From CBDFNC01 sp965249895 (GTDB lineage Bacteria; Pseudomonadota; Gammaproteobacteria; Enterobacterales; CBDFNC01): a stretch of DNA of 64,000 bases. Positions 8,812-16,665 of the stretch are shown one piece after another. The stretch is from the NCBI GenBank assembly GCA_965249895.1, contig CBDFNC010000001.1, positions 310,001 through 374,000 on the forward strand, read 5' to 3'. How positions within the stretch are numbered: the first letter of the stretch is position 1; every line of letters begins with the position of its first letter. The position numbers and the translations under genes are program-made. Under the pieces are notes generated by a model that was given only the letters and a program-made list of their open reading frames with translations, was not told the origin of the DNA and searched no databases.

Positions 8812-9905
8812 AACAAGAAACACCGGCCTGGGTTAATATCGCCTTAGTGCCGTTTTTACAGTTGGCGCTGGCGCTTATGGTTTCCAGTCTTGTGGTGCTG
8901 TTGGTGGGGGAAAACCCTGTGGACGCCTTCACTGTGATGATTAAAGGAGCAACCAACCTGGAGTTTGGCGGTTTAAGTAATACCCTGTATTACGCGACCA
9001 ACTTTATCTTTACCGGGCTGGCGGTTGCCGTGGCCTTTCATGCGGGCCTGTTTAATATAGGTGGTGAAGGTCAGGCGTATATTGCCGGTTTGGGCATAGG
9101 TATATTAATGCTGTTGCTCGATGATACCTTATCCGTCTGGCTGATGGCGCCTTTGGCTGTGCTGATCGCCGCCGCCTTTGGGGCGTTATGGGGAGCGATA
9201 CCCGGGTACTTACAGGCTAAACGTGGCTCACATATAGTGGTGACCACTATCATGTTTAACTTTATCGCCTTCTCCGTCATGGGTTATGCCCTGGTGGAGC
9301 ATATTGCTAAATATGGCGGTAATTCGACCGATTCTCGCTACTTTAATCCCGAGGCTGTTTTTCCTAAGCTGTATGAGCTGGCGGCCAGTTATGGTATGGA
9401 GCTGCCTTTTTCCTTGCTTAATCCCTCGGTATTGCTGGCGTTGCTGATGGTTTGGCTGGTCTGGTTACTGCTGTTTCGTACCCGTTTGGGTTATGCCATA
9501 CGAGTGGTTGGGCAAAACCCTGCTGCGGCTGAATATGCCGGGATTAATGCGAAACACATTATTATCATCGCCATGAGTATTTCCGGTGCTCTGGCGGGTT
9601 TAATGGCAGTCAACGAGGTGTTTGGCGCCCAGAACAGGCTGATCTTAAACTTCACCAGTGGCTTTGGATTTATCGGTATCGCGGTGGCTTTGATGGGACG
9701 AAACCATCCGGTTGGCATTGTTGTCGCCGCGCTATTGTTCGGCGCCCTTTATCAGGGAGGTACAGAGCTTCAGTTTGAAATGCCTAGCCTGAATCCCGAG
9801 CTTATTCTGGTGATCCAGGGTCTGGTCATTTTCTTTACGGGTGCGATGGACAGGCTTATCCGTGAGCCGGTCGAGCGGCTCTTTCAGCGTCAGTCTAAGG
9901 TTTAG
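8808..9905 (+). CDS. ABC importer permease 1 (nucleoside-type)
   Basis: A 365-aa inner-membrane permease of the BPD_transp_2 (LivH/NupP) class with about ten hydrophobic segments. The family signature is FNIGGEGQAYIAG near residue 84, followed by PGYLQAKRGSHIVVTTIMFNF and the cytoplasmic loop GYAIRVVGQNPAAAEYAGI that contacts the ATPase. It overlaps the ATPase gene by ATGA. It pairs with the second permease directly downstream to form a heterodimeric channel. Confidence 0.93.
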   Translation: MKQETPAWVNIALVPFLQLALALMVSSLVVLLVGENPVDAFTVMIKGATNLEFGGLSNTLYYATNFIFTGLAVAVAFHAGLFNIGGEGQAYIAGLGIGILMLLLDDTLSVWLMAPLAVLIAAAFGALWGAIPGYLQAKRGSHIVVTTIMFNFIAFSVMGYALVEHIAKYGGNSTDSRYFNPEAVFPKLYELAASYGMELPFSLLNPSVLLALLMVWLVWLLLFRTRLGYAIRVVGQNPAAAEYAGINAKHIIIIAMSISGALAGLMAVNEVFGAQNRLILNFTSGFGFIGIAVALMGRNHPVGIVVAALLFGALYQGGTELQFEMPSLNPELILVIQGLVIFFTGAMDRLIREPVERLFQRQSKV

Positions 9906-9915
9906 GGGTAAGAAA

Positions 9916-10890
9916 ATGGACATATTTAGCTGGCTTATCTCTACTTTTGACTCCACGATCCGTCTGGCGATTCCGCTTATTTTTGCGGCGATGGCGGGTA
10001 TCTTTTCTGAGCGCTCCGGCATTGTTGATATCGGGCTGGAAGGCAAAATGTTGTTTGCAGCCTTTACTGCCGCCGCGGTCGCTTATGTCACAGGTAATCC
10101 CTGGTTGGGGCTGGTGGCGGCTATGCTGGCCTCTGTACTGCTGTCTTTGGTACATGGTTATGCGACCATCACTCAGAAAGGAGATCAGATCATTTCTGGT
10201 CTGGCCATCAACTTTTTTGCCTCGGGAATGACCATTACTCTGGGGCATGCCTGGTTCTCACGTGGTGGACAAACTCCGTCCCTGAGCGGTGAACAACGCT
10301 TTCTACCTATCGAGTTGCCGGGCGCCGAATGGATGGCAGAGTATATCCCTGTGTTGGGAACGATCTATAAAGATTTGATTTCTGGTCACAATATTCTGGT
10401 TTATTTGGCGTTTGTCACCGTGGCCGTTAGCTGGTGGGTGCTGTTTCGTACTCGTTTTGGATTGCGCCTAAGGGCGGTGGGTGAAGAGCCAAATGCGGTG
10501 GATTCCGCTGGTATCTCGGTGACTTTTTTACGTTACCGGGCTGTGATTATTGCCGGGATATTATGTGGTTTGGCAGGCGCATATTTGTCTACCGCGCAAA
10601 ATGCTGCATTTGGTAAAGAAATGACCGCCGGCCAGGGTTATATTGCGCTGGCCGCGGTGATTTTTGGCAAATGGCAACCCAGAAATGCCTTCCTGGCTTG
10701 TTTGCTGTTTGGTTTCTTGTCGGCATTGGAAACCCGAATGCAAGGGGTAGAATTACCATTGGTTGGTGTATTGCCAACCCAGGTATTCTCCGCATTGCCT
10801 TATGTATTAACAGTGGTGCTGCTGGCAGGCTTTATCGGCAAGGCCATAGCGCCTAAGGCGATTGGTAAGCCGTATTCAAAGGAAAGGTAA
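9916..10890 (+). CDS. ABC importer permease 2 (nucleoside-type)
   Basis: A 324-aa inner-membrane permease of the NupQ type. The frame is open from 9841, inside the previous gene, but ATG 9916 has GGGGTAAG ahead of it and gives the normal hydrophobic N-terminus (MDIFSWLISTFDSTIRLAIP). Diagnostic parts are RSGIVDIGLEGKM, ITQKGDQIISGLAINFFASG and FGLRLRAVGEEPNAVDSAGI, equivalent to the ATPase-contact loop in permease 1. It is the last gene of the importer operon, closed by the inverted repeat at 10896-10931 where it converges with murA. Confidence 0.93.
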   Translation: MDIFSWLISTFDSTIRLAIPLIFAAMAGIFSERSGIVDIGLEGKMLFAAFTAAAVAYVTGNPWLGLVAAMLASVLLSLVHGYATITQKGDQIISGLAINFFASGMTITLGHAWFSRGGQTPSLSGEQRFLPIELPGAEWMAEYIPVLGTIYKDLISGHNILVYLAFVTVAVSWWVLFRTRFGLRLRAVGEEPNAVDSAGISVTFLRYRAVIIAGILCGLAGAYLSTAQNAAFGKEMTAGQGYIALAAVIFGKWQPRNAFLACLLFGFLSALETRMQGVELPLVGVLPTQVFSALPYVLTVVLLAGFIGKAIAPKAIGKPYSKER

Positions 10891-10895
10891 GTCTT

Positions 10896-10931
10896 GTAAA
10901 CAGGTAGTCGGGAAACTGGCTACCTGTTTAC
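10896..10931. terminator. shared terminator hairpin between the importer operon and murA
   Basis: Perfect 12-bp inverted repeat GTAAACAGGTAG (10896-10907) / CTACCTGTTTAC (10920-10931), with its right arm touching the murA stop codon at 10932. There is no long T-run, but the position between converging genes supports the role. Confidence 0.7.
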
Positions 10932-12224
10932 TTACGCTACCGGTGCCAGTACGGTTTCTTGCTGGAAAGTCTCTGATACTCTGTACACCTTGGCGCCAAG
11001 TCCCTGCAGTTTTGTATCCAGCGCTTCGTAACCCCTGTCAATATGATAGATACGAGAAACCTGGGTCTCCCCTTGAGCTATTAATCCCGCTAATACCAGT
11101 GCCGCTCCAGCCCTCAGATCTGCCGCCATTACCTGGGCGCCAGACAACTCATTACCACCAATCACTGAGGCTATTACGCCTTGTTGGCGAATTTTTGCGC
11201 CTAAGCGCACCAGCTCAGGAATATGCTTAAAACGTTCGCTGTAGATACCTTCTTTGATTTGGCTGGCGCCCTTCAGGCAGGCTGAAAAGGCCATCCATTG
11301 TGGTTGCAGGTCTGTGGGGAAACCCGGGTAAGGAGAGGTTGTGACTGAGACAGGCTTTAGCTTTCTGTCTCTGGCATCCACTTCAATCCAATTTTCGCTG
11401 GATTTAATGCGGACACCCGCTTTGATCAGCTTGTTGATCACAGCTTTCAGGTGTTTGGGGAAAACAGTATTGAGGCGTATATGCCCCTGGGTCATGGCTG
11501 CCGCCAGCATAAAGGTGCCAGCTTCTATGCGATCCGGGATAGCGCTTATCTCGGTGGGTTGTAGTTGTTCAACCCCTTCAATAATTAAATTAGAGCTGCC
11601 CTTACCTTCGATTTTGGCACCCATAGCAAGCAGGTGGTCCACCAAATTATCAATTTCTGGCTCCATGGCCGCGTTAAACAGACGGGTTTTCCCCTTGGCC
11701 AACACACTGGCCATCAGGATATTCGCGGTGGCACCCACGGAGCTGATTGGGAAGGTGATATCTGCGCCGGTTAAACTGGAAGCCGCCGCCTGAATGTAAC
11801 CTTGCTCCACGTCGACGTTGGCGCCAAGGGCTTTAATCCCCATCAGGTGTAAATCCACAGGCCTGGGCCCCCAGGCGCAGCCGCCGGGTAGGGATACCTT
11901 AGCCAGTCCAAATCTGGCCAACAAGGGTCCTAAAACATAGATAGACGCACGCATGGTCTTCACCAGTTCATAGGGTGCTTCGACACTGGTACAGGTGCTG
12001 CTGTCTATGATTAGCGTGTTATTTTGTAGCTGTGTTTTTGCACCCAGAGCCTGCAATACCTGGCACATGGTGGAAACGTCTTTCAGGTGGGGCACATTGT
12101 GAATACGAGACACGCCTTTACATAATAAACTGGCTGCGATTAAAGGCAGCACTGCGTTTTTTGCCCCTGAGATAGTGACGTTACCTTCGAGCGCACCGGC
12201 TGGTTTTACTACATATGAATCCAT
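10932..12224 (-). CDS. murA: UDP-N-acetylglucosamine 1-carboxyvinyltransferase
   Basis: Transfers enolpyruvate from PEP to UDP-GlcNAc, the first committed step of peptidoglycan synthesis, in the cytoplasm. The 430 aa fit MurA (about 420). Visible are the active-site SGAKNA with Lys22, the catalytic cysteine in PGGCAWGPRPVDLH (Cys116, equivalent to E. coli Cys115), and the substrate loop DRIEAGTFMLAAA. The C-terminal end reads RGYEALDTKLQGLGA. The Cys rather than Asp implies a normally fosfomycin-sensitive enzyme. In E. coli it lies in a different neighbourhood (yrb/mla cluster); here it is alone. Its promoter side is filled by a tandem array. Confidence 0.97.
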   Translation of the reverse strand: MDSYVVKPAGALEGNVTISGAKNAVLPLIAASLLCKGVSRIHNVPHLKDVSTMCQVLQALGAKTQLQNNTLIIDSSTCTSVEAPYELVKTMRASIYVLGPLLARFGLAKVSLPGGCAWGPRPVDLHLMGIKALGANVDVEQGYIQAAASSLTGADITFPISSVGATANILMASVLAKGKTRLFNAAMEPEIDNLVDHLLAMGAKIEGKGSSNLIIEGVEQLQPTEISAIPDRIEAGTFMLAAAMTQGHIRLNTVFPKHLKAVINKLIKAGVRIKSSENWIEVDARDRKLKPVSVTTSPYPGFPTDLQPQWMAFSACLKGASQIKEGIYSERFKHIPELVRLGAKIRQQGVIASVIGGNELSGAQVMAADLRAGAALVLAGLIAQGETQVSRIYHIDRGYEALDTKLQGLGAKVYRVSETFQQETVLAPVA

Positions 12225-12269
12225 TTTCTACCTCTGCATGAGATCTTATAAACGTACTCTAACTAGAAT

Positions 12270-13005
12270 TAAATCTGGCATTGAAGGGGCTCAATTATGG
12301 CGAATTATGGCAAGCTCTGTGGCTGTTAACTGGAAACGTTGGGCTTTAACTATAACTCTCTGACAAGGGTATGAAACCTGGCATTTAAGGGGCTCACTCA
12401 GGTATGGTAAAACCTATAGCGGCCCGGAAACGTTGGGCTTTAGCCAAACTGTAACTCTCTGGCTCACAGGTATGGTATGAAACCTGGCATTTATGGCTCT
12501 GGTGTTGGGGACTCAGGTATGGTAAAACCTATAGCAGCTCGGAAACGCTGGGTAACTATCTGACACCGATATGGCTCTGGTGTTGAAGGGACTCAGGTAT
12601 GGTAAAACCTATAGCATCGGAAACGCTGGATTTTAACTGTAACTATCTGACACCGATATGGCTCTGGTGTTGAAGGGACTCAGGTATGGTAAAACCTATA
12701 GCAGCTCGGAAACGCTGGATTTTAACTGTAACTATCTGACACCGATATGGCTCTGGTGTTGAAGGGACTCTAAAACCTATAGCAGCTACGCTGGATTTTA
12801 ACTGTAACTATCTGACACCGATATGGCTCTGGTGTTGAAGGGACTCAGGTATGGTAAAACCTATAGCAGCTCGGAAACGCTGGATTTTAACTGTAACTAT
12901 CTGACACCGATATGGCTCTGGTGTTGAAGGGACTCAGGTATGGTAAAACCTATAGCAGCTCGGAAACGCTGGATTTTAACTATAACTATCTGACACAATT
13001 GACCT
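12270..13005. repeat. tandem array, unit about 89 bp, in the murA-yihY intergenic region
   Basis: The segment ATGGCTCTGG recurs at 12493, 12571, 12658, 12747, 12823 and 12912, giving periods of 78, 87, 89, 76 and 89 bp. The full unit is 89 bp; the shorter copies have internal deletions, for example 13 bp near 12774. Copies from 12571 rightward are almost identical. Further left, from about 12270 to 12490, are decayed copies sharing GGAAACGTTGGGCTTTA and AACCTGGCATT. The array fills almost the whole gap between two divergent genes, so their promoters must lie inside or at its edges. No coding frame runs through it. Confidence 0.93.
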
Positions 13006-13020
13006 GTTATTGATTTAAGG

Positions 13021-13920
13021 ATGAGTATGGTGGAAAAAAACGAACTATTATTGGCAAAAACCAAGTCTGTGGCTTTTAGTATTGGCCACAACAGTCTTGC
13101 TTTCAGCCGCCACCTGCTCGAGCGCATGGCTCATGACAGGATCAAGGTGACCTCGGGATACCTGGCTTATGTCACCCTGTTATCCCTGGTGCCTATGCTG
13201 GCGGTGATTTTCTCCGTTATGTCCGCTTTCCCTGTTTTTCAGGAGTTTCAGGTTGTCATCGAAGACTTCGTCTATAACAACTTTGTACCTGCGGCTGGCG
13301 AGGCGGTGCGGGAATATATGACTGGTTTTGTGGCCAATGCCAGTAAGATGACTGCAATGGGGGTGGCTGCATTAATCGTCGTGGCCTTGTTGTTGATTTC
13401 CGCCATAGATCAGAACCTGAATCATATTTGGCGGAATAAGAAAAAACGCCCGTTAGGAGTCGCCTTTGCTATCTACTGGATGATCCTGAGTCTGGGACCG
13501 GTGATCGCCGGCGCCAGCATTGCCATGACTTCGTACATAGTGTCTCTGAAGATGTTTAGTGACACTGGTTTGCTGACGTATTGGCAAAGAGTACTGGGTC
13601 TGCTGCCGTTTTTGCTCTCCAGCCTGGCATTTCTTGGTTTGTATATCATAGTGCCAAATATCAAGGTAAAGCTTTCTCATGCTCTGGTAGGGGCAATTAT
13701 AGCGGGGGCTTTGTTTGAGTTATCTAAAAAAGGTTTTGCCCTGTATATTTCCTACTTTCCTTCCTATCAGGCCATATATGGCGCCTTGGCCACCATACCT
13801 ATCCTGTTTATCTGGGTGTATTTAAGTTGGATGATCGTGCTGTTTGGCGCGGAAATCACTGCGGCGCTGGGGGATTTCGACTACCCCGACAAAGGAAATA
13901 AGCCTGAGGTGGAAGACTAA
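13021..13920 (+). CDS. yihY: YihY/UPF0761 family inner-membrane protein
   Basis: A 299-aa membrane protein of the YihY/BrkB (PF03631) family, whose exact function is not settled; the old name ribonuclease BN is not supported by later work. Family features are the amphipathic start RHLLERMAHDRIKVTSGYLAYVTLLSLVPMLAV, written here in parts (HDRIKVTSGYLAYVTLLSLV), the LISAIDQNLNHIWR loop, and six hydrophobic segments ending WMIVLFGAEITAAL. The ATG at 13021 touches AAGG; a second ATG at 13027 has better spacing, so the start may be two codons later. In E. coli yihY precedes dtd and fabY. Confidence 0.92.
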   Translation: MSMVEKNELLLAKTKSVAFSIGHNSLAFSRHLLERMAHDRIKVTSGYLAYVTLLSLVPMLAVIFSVMSAFPVFQEFQVVIEDFVYNNFVPAAGEAVREYMTGFVANASKMTAMGVAALIVVALLLISAIDQNLNHIWRNKKKRPLGVAFAIYWMILSLGPVIAGASIAMTSYIVSLKMFSDTGLLTYWQRVLGLLPFLLSSLAFLGLYIIVPNIKVKLSHALVGAIIAGALFELSKKGFALYISYFPSYQAIYGALATIPILFIWVYLSWMIVLFGAEITAALGDFDYPDKGNKPEVED

Positions 13921-14335
13921 TTTTTCAAAGCTGCGCATAAAAACAGGAAATCCGATGACAACAAGCTTGTTTGTACGATTACGCCTAGTCGTACCTACTT
14001 GAACTTATTTAGGTTTGTCTGATTAGCCTGAAGCGTAATCAGGCATCAGTTATGCGCTCAATAGGTAAAGTTGAGTATTAGGCCCCAATAATTCGATTAA
14101 TTTCTTGGCCATCAACAAGTCTGTAGCGTGAGGAGCACTAAGCTAGACGGATCAAAGGCGACGGTTAGATCCTGACTCCCAATCGGGCGAGTCAGCCTGG
14201 CAAGCTTATTGCCTAATATGCCGGGTGGATGGATTTCTCGCTATCAAGGATAACGTCGAACTTGTCGGTGATAAAACCACCAAACTTACCGACATCGGGA
14301 TTGATGGTTTTTATCATGTAAAAAGCAGCTGTTAT
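13921..14335. other. intergenic gap, no gene identified
   Basis: About 415 bp without a convincing gene. A minus-strand frame of 34 codons (plus 14215-14319, MIKTINPDVGKFGGF...) has no ribosome site and no recognised family. An imperfect GACTC/GAGTC hairpin lies near 14172-14192 and could be part of a terminator for one of the converging genes. Confidence 0.4.
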
Positions 14336-14788
14336 TTAGAACTTATCGCCCCGATAAGTGATTGCCTGGGCTTTGTCTATAGAGATCAAGTAAGGTGAGG
14401 CAAATACCTGATAGGTTTGAAAAATTTTGTTTCCTTCATCGAAGATCAAAGGGATCTGAATATCAAACTTCTGCTTGAAGGCCTGTACAGCCGCTTTATC
14501 TACATAAAACGAACTGACCACACCTACCCAGGCAACCTGTTTTTCGTCATCTACCCTATTATTAAGCTTGGCAATCTTAGCTTCACAGTTGGGAAAATGA
14601 GGCATAGGACAAAGGGAGTCAAGGAAGACTAGATTAACCCGTTTACCTTTATATTGAGCAAGCTGTATAGATTCGCCCGCCATAGTGTCAGCAACAAAAT
14701 CCTTCGCCTGTTCTCCTACTTTTAACTTAGCCTGAGTAAAAGTGGAAACCAGTAGTAGAGGTAGTATTAACCGTAATGCTAATTTCAT
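14336..14788 (-). CDS. periplasmic redoxin (AhpC/TSA-like) with CPMPHFPNC motif
   Basis: Secreted thioredoxin-fold protein of 150 aa with signal peptide MKLALRLILPLLLVSTFTQA. After the AhpC/TSA-type opening (VGEQAKDFVADTMAGESIQL) the active strand reads LVFLDSLCPMPHFPNCEAK, with cysteines at about residues 60 and 68. The spacing is CX7C instead of the usual CXXC, so it is not a standard thioredoxin; a peroxidase-like or metal-linked role is possible. It ends with a SPYLISID cis-proline loop. Its ATG overlaps the stop of the preceding gene by one base (TAATG), so it is the last gene of a coupled four-gene redox operon. Substrate unknown. Confidence 0.8.
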   Translation of the reverse strand: MKLALRLILPLLLVSTFTQAKLKVGEQAKDFVADTMAGESIQLAQYKGKRVNLVFLDSLCPMPHFPNCEAKIAKLNNRVDDEKQVAWVGVVSSFYVDKAAVQAFKQKFDIQIPLIFDEGNKIFQTYQVFASPYLISIDKAQAITYRGDKF

Positions 14789-15228
14789 TACTTAGCTCCT
14801 TGTGAGTATTTCTTAGCAAAAGAGACTAGCTGATCGTTACCCCCGGAAAATACAGTTTTCCCGTCTTTCAGCACTATATGATAGGGGGACTGCCACACCT
14901 TAAACTTGCGCATCAGCTGATAACCTTTGTCCAATACCAGAGGCTGTACGTGTGGATAATAACCCTGAAATTCTTCAAGCTGGGCTATGGTCACGTTGAT
15001 CTCAGGTTGCACCCAAACCCTATGTGCCTTGGCATTAAACTCCTCGGGTAAGGCCGCTAGTATTTTTTCAGGACCATCCCCCTGATAGCTGGTCCAAAGA
15101 TCAAAAAAGACTAGGTGAGACAAGCCATGTAATTTAAGCTGTTCGCCTTTTAACGACGTCAGTGGCTGAGCGGCCAACGCCGGGCCGATCAGTGCCGAGT
15201 AAATAATTAAACTGGCTAATATTTTCAT
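14788..15228 (-). CDS. periplasmic thioredoxin-like protein lacking all cysteines
   Basis: A 146-aa secreted protein (signal MKILASLIIYSALIGPALAA). The thioredoxin fold is suggested by LKLHGLSHLVFFDLWTSYQGDG, where WTSY stands in the place of the WCxxC active site, and by WQSPYHIVLKDGKTVFSGG, the cis-proline strand and following hairpin. There is no cysteine anywhere, so it cannot do thiol exchange itself. It may be a binding partner or chaperone for the redox proteins encoded on either side. It lies 10 nt after the TlpA-like gene and overlaps the redoxin gene. The thioredoxin-fold assignment is inference from pattern. Confidence 0.7.
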   Translation of the reverse strand: MKILASLIIYSALIGPALAAQPLTSLKGEQLKLHGLSHLVFFDLWTSYQGDGPEKILAALPEEFNAKAHRVWVQPEINVTIAQLEEFQGYYPHVQPLVLDKGYQLMRKFKVWQSPYHIVLKDGKTVFSGGNDQLVSFAKKYSQGAK

Positions 15229-15238
15229 ATACGTTCCA

Positions 15239-15733
15239 TTATTCTGAGATTAAAGAAAACAGGGTGTTATCCAACTCATCGGTCGCCAGGAAAGTCTGGT
15301 AGGCAATCTTGCCGTCACGGTCGATAAGCAATTGGAAAGGTGTGCCGACAACTTGATATTTAGCGGTTATCTCTCCTTTATCATCAAAAATAACAGGCAA
15401 GTCATACCCATGTTTTTCAAACAGGGATTTAACATTTTCTACCGAATCATTCATGCCGACATTGATTGTTATCACCTGCAGATCTTCTCCATACTCCTGC
15501 TTTAGCTGCTGCAGGTGTGGCATCTCCACTTTGCAGTAGCTACACCAGGTTGCCCAGAACTTAAGATAGACAGGCTTTTTTCCTCTAAAGTCACTGAGTT
15601 TGACACTTTGGCCGCTGATAGTCTGGGCACTAAAATCCGGCGCCGTCTCACCTACGGCAGCCCAGACCTGGCCAGAAAGTACTAAGCCCATAGCGACCAC
15701 GGATGAGCGGATTATTGTTGCTCGAATCTTCAT
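15239..15733 (-). CDS. TlpA-like periplasmic thiol-disulfide oxidoreductase
   Basis: A 164-aa secreted thioredoxin-family protein with signal peptide (IIRSSVVAMGLVLSGQVWA). Active site FWATWCSYCKVEMP has Cys64 and Cys67 in the CXXC form typical of TlpA/ResA reductases, and the cis-proline strand is GTPFQLLIDRDG. It probably receives electrons from the CcdA/DsbD-like membrane protein encoded just upstream and reduces a periplasmic partner. The gene gap to that protein is 27 nt, so the two are co-transcribed. Confidence 0.9.
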   Translation of the reverse strand: MKIRATIIRSSVVAMGLVLSGQVWAAVGETAPDFSAQTISGQSVKLSDFRGKKPVYLKFWATWCSYCKVEMPHLQQLKQEYGEDLQVITINVGMNDSVENVKSLFEKHGYDLPVIFDDKGEITAKYQVVGTPFQLLIDRDGKIAYQTFLATDELDNTLFSLISE

Positions 15734-15760
15734 ATTTATTCCTTTTTGTTAAGATAATTT

Positions 15761-16456
15761 TTACCAAGCCAGGCTTGCCTGCCAGGCCAGATAAACGGCG
15801 GCAAACAAGATAAGTAAACTGAGTAGGGTTTTGGTGCGATTTAACCAAGGGCCTGATTTAGGCAAGAGAGTTAAGACATTGCTAAAGGTGCCGGCCACAA
15901 CCAGTAAGGAGCTCATGCCAAAAGCAAACACAAACATCATGCTGGCCCCCCAAACAGGCTCACCCTTGGCCGCTACAAACATAAGCAACATGCCCAATAC
16001 CGGCGAGGTGCAAGGTGCCATCACTAACCCGGACAAAGCCCCCAACAACAAGATAGAGATTTTTCGGTATTTTTTGGAAGGTTTAAACTGATGCCCAGGG
16101 GTCCATTGCGGTAACCGGATCCAACCTTGCATCCACCCCGCCATACCCAAGCAAACTAAGGCCATAAAGATTAAGGTGGCCGGATGGCTGGCCACACTGC
16201 CAAAAAGCTGTCCTGAAGAGGCCGCCAGCATACCGAGCCCGGCATAAGTTAGCGCCAGGCCAAACACATAAATCAAAGAAAAATAGAAGCCATCCAGTCG
16301 TGATTTTGCATAAGTACCCACTAATCCCACTGTGATGGGAAGCAGCGGGTAAACACAAGGTGTGACACTTGTTAATACACCAGCTAGAAAAATAGTACCG
16401 AGCAAAACTAATGAAAGCTCCTGCATCATTAAAGATTGTTGAATTAGATTTTCCAT
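15761..16456 (-). CDS. CcdA/DsbD-type membrane electron transporter
   Basis: A 231-aa inner-membrane protein of the DsbD transmembrane (PF02683) family that carries electrons from cytoplasmic thioredoxin to periplasmic thiol proteins. It has six or so hydrophobic segments and the two hallmark cysteine-proline motifs, SVTPCVYPLLP (Cys34) and VMAPCTSPVLGML. There is no fused periplasmic domain as in full DsbD; the separate thioredoxin-like genes downstream supply that role. AAGGA lies 8 nt before the ATG. It is first in the operon and divergent from the winged-helix regulator at 16666, the likely controller. Confidence 0.9.
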   Translation of the reverse strand: MENLIQQSLMMQELSLVLLGTIFLAGVLTSVTPCVYPLLPITVGLVGTYAKSRLDGFYFSLIYVFGLALTYAGLGMLAASSGQLFGSVASHPATLIFMALVCLGMAGWMQGWIRLPQWTPGHQFKPSKKYRKISILLLGALSGLVMAPCTSPVLGMLLMFVAAKGEPVWGASMMFVFAFGMSSLLVVAGTFSNVLTLLPKSGPWLNRTKTLLSLLILFAAVYLAWQASLAW

Positions 16457-16665
16457 GGAGCGAGTCCTTAGTCCCTTTGGTTGAAAGCAACTCTATAGAA
16501 ATCACCTAAGGCAGGCTTGATATCCGGATAAAATCCAAGTGAAATCGAAGGTAAATCTAGATAACAAAGTAAAAACAACAACTTGAGAACAATAAGGCAA
16601 GGTAATAAAACTAGAGTAATCAAGTGAAAATCATTATAATTTGACCTCAGTTAAAGCTTGGGAAT

